Below are positions 1 to 6,145 of a DNA stretch of 12,625 nucleotides, one piece after another. Source of the stretch: Alphaproteobacteria bacterium (GTDB lineage: Bacteria; Pseudomonadota; Alphaproteobacteria; DAOWDM01); the NCBI GenBank assembly GCA_030639035.1, contig DAOWDM010000205.1, positions 1 through 12,625 of the forward strand. Direction: 5' to 3'. The first letter of the stretch is position 1. Every line of letters starts with the position of its first letter. The translations under genes and the position numbers were made by a program. The notes beneath the pieces were generated by a model. It worked only from the letters and a program-made list of their open reading frames with translations, searched no databases and had not been told where the DNA came from.

Positions 1-2
1 AC

Positions 3-290
3 GGAAAACCTGTTACTCTTCAAGAAGGACCATATGGACCTTATATAAAATGGGGAAAAACAAACGCTGCCCTGCCAAAAATAAATAAAGAAACAGGAGT
101 CATTTCCTTTGACGAGGCAATTAACCTTTTAAAAGCAAAAGCCACAAAAAAACCAAGAAAAAAAGCTGCCGCAAAGAAAACATCAGCTAAAAAAGCTACG
201 GCAAAAAAGAGCACAGCGAAAAAAAGCACAGCTAAAAAGAGTACAGCTAAGAAAGCTACGGCTAAAAAAGCTACTGTGAAAAAGAGTTAA
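3..290 (+). CDS. topA: DNA topoisomerase I, C-terminal end (partial)
   Basis: This is the end of a type IA topoisomerase, which relaxes negatively supercoiled DNA; the catalytic part lies left of the window. The visible 95 residues begin with a topoisomerase C-terminal repeat domain (GKPVTLQEGPYGPYIKWG, then TNAALPK and an FDEAINLL helix), the pattern seen at the C-terminus of alphaproteobacterial TopA. From about residue 44 of the fragment the chain becomes a lysine-rich tail. Residues 60-94 are seven tandem copies of a pentapeptide of the form (A/S/T)-(T/S)-(A/V)-K-K, ending KKS. Basic tails of this kind are known on other bacterial TopA proteins and on histone H1-like proteins, and are expected to bind DNA non-specifically. 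The frame is open from the first base and stops with TAA at 288-290. The domain assignment is strong; the tail function is inferred. Confidence 0.9.
   Translation, partial: GKPVTLQEGPYGPYIKWGKTNAALPKINKETGVISFDEAINLLKAKATKKPRKKAAAKKTSAKKATAKKSTAKKSTAKKSTAKKATAKKATVKKS
180..284 (+). repeat. 15-bp in-frame tandem repeat in the topA tail
   Basis: Seven consecutive 15-base units encode the (A/S/T)(T/S)(A/V)KK pentapeptides. The units differ mainly at third codon positions and at the first residue. Because the unit is a multiple of three, gain or loss of copies would keep the frame and change only the length of the basic tail. Confidence 0.85.
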
Positions 291-330
291 TGTTTGCAGA
301 ATTATAATTCTAAAACTACCCGACTCGACT

Positions 331-415
331 TGTCATACTCGAACCAAAGGTTCGGGTATCCAGTCTTTCTTTTCTGTTTTTTCTGGATTCCCAGTCATGA
401 TGGCTGAGAATAGCA
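331..415. repeat. Palindromic intergenic repeat after topA
   Basis: Two hairpins sit in the 156-base gap between topA and the next gene. The first has arms at 335-345 and 349-359 (ATACTCGAACC / GGTTCGGGTAT) with a three-base AAA loop; the only imperfection is a T-G pair. The second spans roughly 387-411, with arms around ATTCCCAGTC and GGCTGAGAAT and one mismatch. The words GTCAT, TATCCAG and CTGGATTCCC match the general look of dispersed intergenic repeats of many low-GC alphaproteobacteria. In RNA the hairpins could also end topA transcription, but no clean U-tract follows the first. The rest of 291-446 holds nothing I recognise. Confidence 0.6.
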
Positions 416-446
416 ATTTTTTCTATTCTACTTAAAAAAAATCGAC

Positions 447-839
447 CTAAATATTACTTTCTTTAATCAAAATAAATAAATCCCATATCAAAAGCCCAAT
501 CATTATTGGGGCTAAGTGTGCTGCGAATGGGAGAATAAATAAAATTCCCGTAGCAGCAGAAATAAGAACATTACCCTGAAGATCCATAAGTATAGGGTGT
601 CCGTTAATGTTAAACAGAGCGTTATAAAACCATTTTCCTGAAAAATAACCATACCCGAGAAATAAAAGTACAGAAGGAGGAAAAGGAGCTGCAGTTGATT
701 TTATTGCATCTATTGTTATTCCAAGCGAACACCATTCAAAATAACAGTTTCTAGCAAAAAACATCACAACCAGATTCGCTAAAATACCTACAATCACCAT
801 CAACATTTCTGGTGATAACTCTAATTCATTATCTGACAT
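447..839 (-). CDS. Small multi-pass membrane protein, unknown function
   Basis: I do not recognise this 130-residue protein. It has a short acidic N-terminus (MSDNELELS) and a hydrophobic segment at about residues 11-30. A second lies at about 55-72, and a long hydrophobic stretch at about 90-125 could hold two more, giving three or four membrane segments. There is no signal-peptide cleavage site, no obvious catalytic motif, and no cysteine pair beyond C32 and C37. The start at 839 is supported by a good ribosome binding site: on the coding strand AGGGA lies seven bases before ATG. It is transcribed away from the following gene and converges on topA. No partner gene is near, so context gives no function. 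Reading frame, hydrophobicity and ribosome binding site make it likely to be a real gene. Confidence 0.65.
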   Translation of the reverse strand: MSDNELELSPEMLMVIVGILANLVVMFFARNCYFEWCSLGITIDAIKSTAAPFPPSVLLFLGYGYFSGKWFYNALFNINGHPILMDLQGNVLISAATGILFILPFAAHLAPIMIGLLIWDLFILIKESNI

Positions 840-951
840 ATGTATTTCCCTGCCTTTAATTATTTTTCTAATTATATTACTAATAGGATAAACTGTAATA
901 ATGAAGAATTATTTTTCGGAAAAATAAATTTTATTAAGGTTAATCTAGTCA

Positions 952-2016
952 ATGAACAGCATCAATATTCAGAATGAAGGAGTTTATTTCTTTCTTCCTG
1001 TTAAAAACGGTAATTATTATGCATCAATGTGTATAGCTCAAGGACTGGAAGAACTAGGAATTCCGTTTTCTACCAACCTAAACAATAACGATATGAAAAA
1101 AGGAATCGAATTTCCTTCATCTATATCCTCATTTTCTCCATTAGAAGCATCTGTATGTGTCATTGATGTAACACCGATAGATATTGATTCTCTATGCCTG
1201 CAAGAAATCCATGATGAATTTCGCCGTATACCTGCAAAGCGTAAAATATTTATAAGCATGGCTGACTGCAATGGTGGTTTTTATTTTGCAGACGATATGC
1301 CTTTAATGGCAACTTCAGAATGTGCTTTTATCAAACGTCCAGGGAAACGTTTTCCATTGGCTTTTGGTTTGTCTCGTCAAATTATAAAGGCATCTGAAAA
1401 ACGAAAACCTTTTAATGAACGTAATAATTCCTTTTTAAGAAACTTCCGTCCCTCAAATTTTCAGCATGTAAGACAAATTATGGATTTGTCATTTGTTCCG
1501 AATCTTGAAAAAACTTTTGAAATAGACCGTTTTGTTGATGAAAAAGCAGATCGTTATTTAACTAGCTATTTTGACAGACTCAACAATTCTTTCGGCTGCT
1601 TAGCATACGGAGGAACATTCAGAGAAAATCTTTTAAACAACCCGATTCTTGCTGGCAATCCTTTTTATACAAATCCAGAAGGGGCTTCTGTGTTTCCAAG
1701 TGAATTTAAATTTTTAAAAGACATAGCAGTTGTACGCTGGGACAGCTGGAGATTTTGGGAATCATTAGCTATGGGCTGCGTTACCGTACAGCTTGATTTT
1801 GAAAAATACGGATTTATGCTCCCTGTGATGCCTGAAAACTGGAAGCATTACATAGGACTTGACCTTAAAAATCTGCATTTGGATATAGAAAGAATAAAAG
1901 ACACAAAAGATTCTCTGCATAAAATAGCTGAAAACGGCAGAAAATGGGCTATTGAACATTACTCTCCTAAAAATACAGCTCTTCGATTAATTGAAACAGT
2001 CAATTCTGTTTTTTAA
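952..2016 (+). CDS. Putative glycosyltransferase-like protein
   Basis: The product is 354 residues, soluble, with no signal peptide or membrane segment. The N-terminal half opens with a beta-strand/helix pattern (GVYFFLP, then a helix containing AQGLEELGIPF) that looks like the first Rossmann unit of a GT-B glycosyltransferase. The most telling part is residues 262-305, with WDSWRFWESLAMGC followed by D-x-x-x-Y and LPVMPENW. A W-E-S-L-A-x-G-x-V-x-V block followed by such residues resembles the nucleotide-sugar-binding C-terminal domain of exostosin/CgeB-like glycosyltransferases. The end (WAIEHYSPKNTALRLIETV) resembles their closing helix. Donor, acceptor and pathway are unknown and no sugar-biosynthesis gene is nearby. 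An AAGG lies about 12 bases before ATG, a weak and distant ribosome binding site. Its TAA overlaps the stop of the convergent alaS by four bases. That it is a gene is very likely; the family is tentative. Confidence 0.55.
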   Translation: MNSINIQNEGVYFFLPVKNGNYYASMCIAQGLEELGIPFSTNLNNNDMKKGIEFPSSISSFSPLEASVCVIDVTPIDIDSLCLQEIHDEFRRIPAKRKIFISMADCNGGFYFADDMPLMATSECAFIKRPGKRFPLAFGLSRQIIKASEKRKPFNERNNSFLRNFRPSNFQHVRQIMDLSFVPNLEKTFEIDRFVDEKADRYLTSYFDRLNNSFGCLAYGGTFRENLLNNPILAGNPFYTNPEGASVFPSEFKFLKDIAVVRWDSWRFWESLAMGCVTVQLDFEKYGFMLPVMPENWKHYIGLDLKNLHLDIERIKDTKDSLHKIAENGRKWAIEHYSPKNTALRLIETVNSVF

Positions 2017-4655
2017 CTAAGAGCGTTCTCGATAGCAACAATTGCATCTTTTGCTTTTGCTCCGTTTGGTCCGCCAGCTTGAGCCATGTCTGGGCGTCCT
2101 CCTCCGCCTTTTCCGCCGACGGCAGATGAGCCAGCACGAACAAGGTCTACGGCACTTATGTCATTTTTCAAATCATCAGTTACACCAACAACAAGCGAAG
2201 CCTTGCCGTCATTAACAGCAATTAACGCAATTACTCCTGAACCGATACTATTTTTAATTTCATCGGTCATGCCTTTTAAGTCTTTTGGCGGAACATTTTC
2301 CAGCACTTTGCCTATAAAAGAATGTCCTCCAATGGTTTTTGGAGCATCTTGAGTCTGACCTCCTCCAAGAGCAAGTTTTTTCCTTGTATCTGACAATTCA
2401 CGCTTAAGCTGTTTTCTTTCGTCAATAAGAGCCGTTACACGCTTAGCTAAATCAGCAGATGAGACTTTCAAAACATCAGACGCTTCTGTGATTATTTCAT
2501 CACGTTCAGCAATATAATTCTGTGCAGCCCTGCCAGCAACAGCTTCTATACGTCTTACTCCAGCAGCAATTGCACTTTCGGATATAATTTTGAAAAATCC
2601 TATGTCCCCAGTACGTTTTACATGCGTACCGCCGCATAATTCTACTGAATACGGCTTGCCGTTATCGGTAATATTGCCCATAGAAACAACACGGACTTCG
2701 TCTCCGTATTTTTCGCCGAACAGAGCCATAGCCCCTTCTTTGACAGCTTCATCTGGCATCATTATTCTAGTTTCAGCTTTGCTGTTCAGGCGAATCTGCT
2801 TATTTACTTTGTCTTCAATAATTTTCAATTCTTCTGAAGTTATCCGCTTGTTGTGACTAACGTCAAAACGTAGCCTGTCTTCTGAAACAAGAGAACCTTT
2901 TTGAGTTACATGACTCCCTAGCGTTTCTCTTGAAGCTGAATGAAGAAGATGAGTTACAGAATGATGTCTGCGAATAGAACTACGTTTTTCGCTATTCACA
3001 CAAAATTCTGCTGCATCACCAACAGAAAACTCCCCTGATTTAACTGTACCTACATGAACATGAACATCGCCGAGTTTTTTCAAAGTATCGGAAATTTCAA
3101 TACATGCGTTTTCACCAATATTTATTATGCCTGAATCACCAACCTGACCGCCTGATTCTCCATAAAAAGGAGTCTGGTTTGCAAGCAAACAAACTTTATT
3201 GCCAGCCGTAACCTTATCAACAGGCTTTCCATCAACAACAAGTGCTGTAATTTCACATTCTGCAATTTCAGATGTATATCCAAGAAAATCCGTTGCTCCG
3301 ACTTTTTCTTTTAAATCAAACCAGATTTCTTCAGTAGCAGCATCTCCTGAGCCTTTCCAAGCTTTTCTTGCTTCTTCTTTTTGATGCTCCATAGCTTTAT
3401 TAAAGCCGTCTACATCAATTTTATAACCGTCTGATTTTAATGCATCTTGTGTTAAATCAAGAGGAAAGCCGTATGTGTCGTAAAGTTTAAAGGCAACATC
3501 ACCTGAAAGAGTCCCGCCTTTAGAAAGTTCGCAAGTCTCTGAATCAAGTAGCTTTAATCCACGGTTTAGCGTCTCTTTGAAACGTATTTCTTCAAGTTTT
3601 AAAGTTTCCGTTATAAGCGAATCTGCCCGTATAAGTTCAGGGAAAGCATCGCCCATTTGACCAATAAGAGCAGGAACTAGCTTATACATCAAAGGTTCTT
3701 GGCAGCCCATAAGGCGAGCATGACGCATCGCACGACGCATAATCCGCCTTAATACATAGCCACGCCCTTCATTTGAAGGCAAAACACCGTCTGCAATTAG
3801 GAAACTGCAAGAACGCAAATGGTCGGATATTACCCGATGAGAAATTTTATGTTCTCCATAAGGTTCTGTATGAGATTCTTCAGCAGATGCTTCAATCAAT
3901 GCACGAAACATATCAATGTTATAATTAAGCTCTGTTCCCTGCAAAGCTGCAACCGTTCTTTCCAAGCCCATTCCTGTATCAATTGACTGCGATGGAAGAC
4001 TAATTCTTTCGTTTTCTGAAGTCTGATCATACTGCATGAAAACCAGATTCCATATTTCTACAAAACGGTCTCCGTCTTCATCAGGTGAACCTGGAGGTCC
4101 GCCTTGAACATGCTCTCCATGGTCATAAAAAATTTCAGAACAAGGACCGCATGGACCAGTTGCACCCATTGACCAGAAGTTGTCAGAAGTAGGAATACGG
4201 ATAATTTTGCTGTCGGAAAAACCTGATATTTTTCTCCAGATTGAAGCAGCTTCTTCATCTTCGGCATAAACCGTTACAAGAAGTTTTTCTTTTGGGAAAC
4301 AATATTCTTCTGTAAGGAGTTTCCAAGCGAGTTCTATAGCACCTTCCTTGAAATAATCACCAAATGAGAAATTTCCCAGCATTTCAAAAAATGTATGATG
4401 ACGAGCTGTATGTCCTACATTTTCAAGGTCATTATGCTTACCGCCAGCACGTACACATTTTTGTGTAGTTGTCGCACATTTACAGTCAGATTTTTCTACA
4501 CCTGTAAAAACATTTTTAAACTGAACCATTCCAGCATTAGTAAACATCAACGTTGGGTCGTTCAGCGGAACAAGCGAGCTTGATTTTTTAATTACATGAT
4601 TATTCTTTTCAAAAAAATCAAGAAAGGTTTTTCTAACATGATTAGCTGTAGTCAT
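2013..4655 (-). CDS. alaS: Alanine--tRNA ligase
   Basis: AlaS charges tRNA-Ala with alanine using ATP in the cytoplasm and clears mischarged Ser- and Gly-tRNA. With the start chosen here the protein has 880 residues, the usual family length. The class II catalytic core is clear near the N-terminus (SSLVPLNDPTLMFTNAGM, then RHHTFFEMLGNFSFGDYF). The editing domain has the HxxxH metal ligands (H565 and H569, in HHSVTHLLH) and the C-x-x-x-H pair (C674 and H678, in CGGTH). A helical linker leads to the C-Ala/DHHA1 domain with its glycine-rich GGKGGGGRPDMAQAGG. The upstream ATG at 4685 would add ten residues (MAIEFEVRNI), but nothing before it looks like a ribosome binding site. The ATG at 4655 has a purine-rich AAGTGAG about eight bases ahead and gives the N-terminal length of E. 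coli AlaS. It follows recA in the same orientation across a 291-base repeat-bearing gap, so it probably has its own promoter. Confidence 0.97.
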   Translation of the reverse strand: MTTANHVRKTFLDFFEKNNHVIKKSSSLVPLNDPTLMFTNAGMVQFKNVFTGVEKSDCKCATTTQKCVRAGGKHNDLENVGHTARHHTFFEMLGNFSFGDYFKEGAIELAWKLLTEEYCFPKEKLLVTVYAEDEEAASIWRKISGFSDSKIIRIPTSDNFWSMGATGPCGPCSEIFYDHGEHVQGGPPGSPDEDGDRFVEIWNLVFMQYDQTSENERISLPSQSIDTGMGLERTVAALQGTELNYNIDMFRALIEASAEESHTEPYGEHKISHRVISDHLRSCSFLIADGVLPSNEGRGYVLRRIMRRAMRHARLMGCQEPLMYKLVPALIGQMGDAFPELIRADSLITETLKLEEIRFKETLNRGLKLLDSETCELSKGGTLSGDVAFKLYDTYGFPLDLTQDALKSDGYKIDVDGFNKAMEHQKEEARKAWKGSGDAATEEIWFDLKEKVGATDFLGYTSEIAECEITALVVDGKPVDKVTAGNKVCLLANQTPFYGESGGQVGDSGIINIGENACIEISDTLKKLGDVHVHVGTVKSGEFSVGDAAEFCVNSEKRSSIRRHHSVTHLLHSASRETLGSHVTQKGSLVSEDRLRFDVSHNKRITSEELKIIEDKVNKQIRLNSKAETRIMMPDEAVKEGAMALFGEKYGDEVRVVSMGNITDNGKPYSVELCGGTHVKRTGDIGFFKIISESAIAAGVRRIEAVAGRAAQNYIAERDEIITEASDVLKVSSADLAKRVTALIDERKQLKRELSDTRKKLALGGGQTQDAPKTIGGHSFIGKVLENVPPKDLKGMTDEIKNSIGSGVIALIAVNDGKASLVVGVTDDLKNDISAVDLVRAGSSAVGGKGGGGRPDMAQAGGPNGAKAKDAIVAIENALS

Positions 4656-4708
4656 AATGTTTCTCACTTCAAATTCAATCGCCATTCTGAAACCAAAGGT
4701 GTAGGGAA

Positions 4709-4736
4709 GCTATAACGTAGTTATAGATACTCACAA
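4709..4736 (-). promoter_or_regulatory. Candidate alaS promoter with overlapping palindrome
   Basis: Reading toward alaS, TTGTGA (4736-4731) and TATAGC (4714-4709) are separated by 16 bases and each match four of six sigma-70 consensus positions. A perfect 7-bp inverted repeat with a three-base spacer, CTATAAC-GTA-GTTATAG at 4710-4726, covers the -10 region. E. coli AlaS is known to repress its own gene by binding a palindrome at the transcription start; whether that happens here is only a suggestion. Confidence 0.3.
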
Positions 4737-4741
4737 TTTAG

Positions 4742-4834
4742 TTCAGAATCTACTATTACTTCTAACTATAAGAAAAAGAAAGTAGATACTGAAACAAGTT
4801 CAGCATGACGGCTTTTTTGTCATCTAATTAGATA
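4742..4834. repeat. Fold-back intergenic repeat
   Basis: An imperfect inverted repeat pairs 4742-4754 (TTCAGAATCTACT) with 4781-4793 (AGTAGATACTGAA): 12 of 13 positions pair, around a 26-base loop. The right arm runs directly into CTGAA-ACAAG-TTCAG (4789-4803) and GCATGAC, a further small hairpin. ATGAC/GTCAT arms flank a T-run near 4804-4822. The words CTGAAACAAGTTCAGCATGAC resemble a dispersed intergenic repeat seen in several bacterial groups. No coding sequence is visible here. Confidence 0.5.
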
Positions 4835-4870
4835 ACACTTACAAAAATGACAAGGGAAGAAAAAAGATAG

Positions 4871-4934
4871 ATTGCCACGTCGCTTTGCTCCTCACAATGA
4901 CGAGGAAGGTTGTCGCTTTGCTCCTCGCAATGAC
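4871..4934. repeat. Two direct copies of a dispersed repeat core
   Basis: A 23-base core, starting GTCGCTTTGCTCCTC and ending AATGAC, occurs at 4879-4901 and again at 4912-4934 with one difference. The first copy has the left extension ATTGCCAC, so the fuller unit is 4871-4901. The same unit occurs inverted at 10999-11029 (28 of 31 positions identical by eye). The block lies just downstream of the recA stop and could form part of its 3' untranslated RNA. With the fold-back repeat it fills most of the alaS-recA gap. Confidence 0.75.
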
Positions 4935-4946
4935 AAAGAACGCTAA

Positions 4947-6017
4947 TTATTTAGCATCAATTGTTTCTTTTGTCTTTTTAGAATCTGCATTATCTGTAAT
5001 TTTTTCATCAGCTCCCTGAAGCATTTGTTCTGATATTAGTCCTGCATTTGCACGGACTAAATGTTCAATTTTATTTGCAATTTCAGGGTTTTCTTTTAGA
5101 TACTGCTTGGATTTTTCACGTCCTTGACCTAAACGCTGGCTGTCATAGCTGTACCATGAGCCAGATTTCTCGACAATATTTGCTTTAACACCAAGGTCTA
5201 GCAGTTCTCCTAGTTTTGAAATGCCTTCTCCATAAATAATATCAAAATCAACAACCTTGAATGGAGGAGCAACTTTATTCTTAACGACTTTTACTCTTGT
5301 TTGGTTTCCAACAACCTCGTCTCTGTCCTTAATTGCACCAACACGGCGTATATCCAGCCTTACAGAAGAATAGAATTTCAAAGCATTACCGCCAGAAGTT
5401 GTTTCTGGACTGCCAAACATAACTCCGATTTTCATACGAATCTGATTTATGAAAATAACCATTGTATTAGAACGTGAAATCGAACCTGTAAGTTTTCTTA
5501 AAGCCTGACTCATCAAACGAGCCTGCAAACCTACATGAGTATCACCCATCTCGCCTTCAAGTTCTGCTTTTGGAACAAGAGCTGCAACAGAATCAACAAC
5601 TAGAACATCAATAGCACCAGAACGAACTAAAGTATCTGTAATCTCAAGAGACTGCTCCCCAGAATCTGGCTGAGAAATAAGCAAATCATCAAGATTAACT
5701 CCAAGTTTATGTGCATAAGATGGATCAAGAGCATGTTCCGCATCTACGAAAGCACAAGCTCCGCCAGCTTTTTGAGCTTCAGCAATTACATGCAGAGCCA
5801 GTGTAGTCTTTCCTGAACTTTCTGGACCATAAATCTCAATAACACGTCCGCGAGGCAGACCGCCTATACCCAAAGCTATATCAAGTCCAAGAGAGCCTGT
5901 TGATACTGACGCTATATCAATTACACTCGCTGAACTGCCAAGACGCATAATTGAGCCTTTACCAAAAGATCTTTCAATCTGACTTACTGCTGCATCGAGA
6001 GCTTTCTGTTTATCCAT
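4947..6017 (-). CDS. recA: Recombinase RecA
   Basis: RecA forms ATP-dependent filaments on single-stranded DNA, carries out strand exchange and triggers LexA self-cleavage in the SOS response. The 356-residue product has the usual length. It starts MDKQKALDAAVSQIERSFGKG, typical for alphaproteobacteria. The Walker A motif GPESSGKT lies at residues 64-71 and Walker B (LVVDS) at 139-143. The DNA-binding L2 region lies around 193-209 (NQIRMKIGVMFGSPETTSGGN). The C-terminal tail is lysine- and aspartate-rich rather than purely acidic. The ATG at 6017 has only a weak GGAT about nine bases ahead. A perfect alphaproteobacterial SOS box lies 82 bases upstream, so LexA control is very likely. The gene stands between cckA and alaS with sizeable gaps on both sides, suggesting its own transcript. 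Confidence 0.99.
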   Translation of the reverse strand: MDKQKALDAAVSQIERSFGKGSIMRLGSSASVIDIASVSTGSLGLDIALGIGGLPRGRVIEIYGPESSGKTTLALHVIAEAQKAGGACAFVDAEHALDPSYAHKLGVNLDDLLISQPDSGEQSLEITDTLVRSGAIDVLVVDSVAALVPKAELEGEMGDTHVGLQARLMSQALRKLTGSISRSNTMVIFINQIRMKIGVMFGSPETTSGGNALKFYSSVRLDIRRVGAIKDRDEVVGNQTRVKVVKNKVAPPFKVVDFDIIYGEGISKLGELLDLGVKANIVEKSGSWYSYDSQRLGQGREKSKQYLKENPEIANKIEHLVRANAGLISEQMLQGADEKITDNADSKKTKETIDAK

Positions 6018-6098
6018 TTTTATATATCCATATAATCAATTAGGTTACAACTTGCATATTAACGTACACATTTTGTTCTGTCCTTGCAATAACAATTT

Positions 6099-6113
6099 GA
6101 ACAAAAAAAGAAC
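6099..6113 (-). promoter_or_regulatory. SOS (LexA) box upstream of recA
   Basis: The + strand reads GAAC-AAAAAAA-GAAC, which toward recA is GTTCTTTTTTTGTTC. This is an exact match to the GTTC-N7-GTTC direct repeat known as the alphaproteobacterial LexA site. It lies 82 bases before the recA ATG in the 128-base cckA-recA gap, where such a box is expected. No convincing full sigma-70 promoter was found. A TATAAT lies at 6141-6136 but lacks a good -35, and TTGTTC hexamers inside the box could serve as a -35. Confidence 0.85.
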
Positions 6114-6145
6114 AAACTTTTATTTTTCACAATATATTATAGAGT

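Noticed and set aside
41..229. A phenylalanine/alanine-rich minus-strand frame across the topA tail.
   Set aside because: It is the reverse of the AKK-repeat coding sequence; its hydrophobic look comes only from antisense reading of lysine and alanine codons.
180..284. Regularly spaced repeats that might be read as a CRISPR array.
   Set aside because: The units are 15 bases with no spacers and encode an in-frame pentapeptide at the end of TopA.
2086..3384. Open frames on the + strand across alaS (and similar ones across cckA, flhB, flgC and flgB).
   Set aside because: They are antisense to strongly conserved genes, lack ribosome binding sites, and have no recognisable protein features.
4656..4685. 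Upstream ATG for AlaS at 4685.
   Set aside because: Nothing resembling a ribosome binding site precedes it, and the ten added residues have no counterpart in the family.
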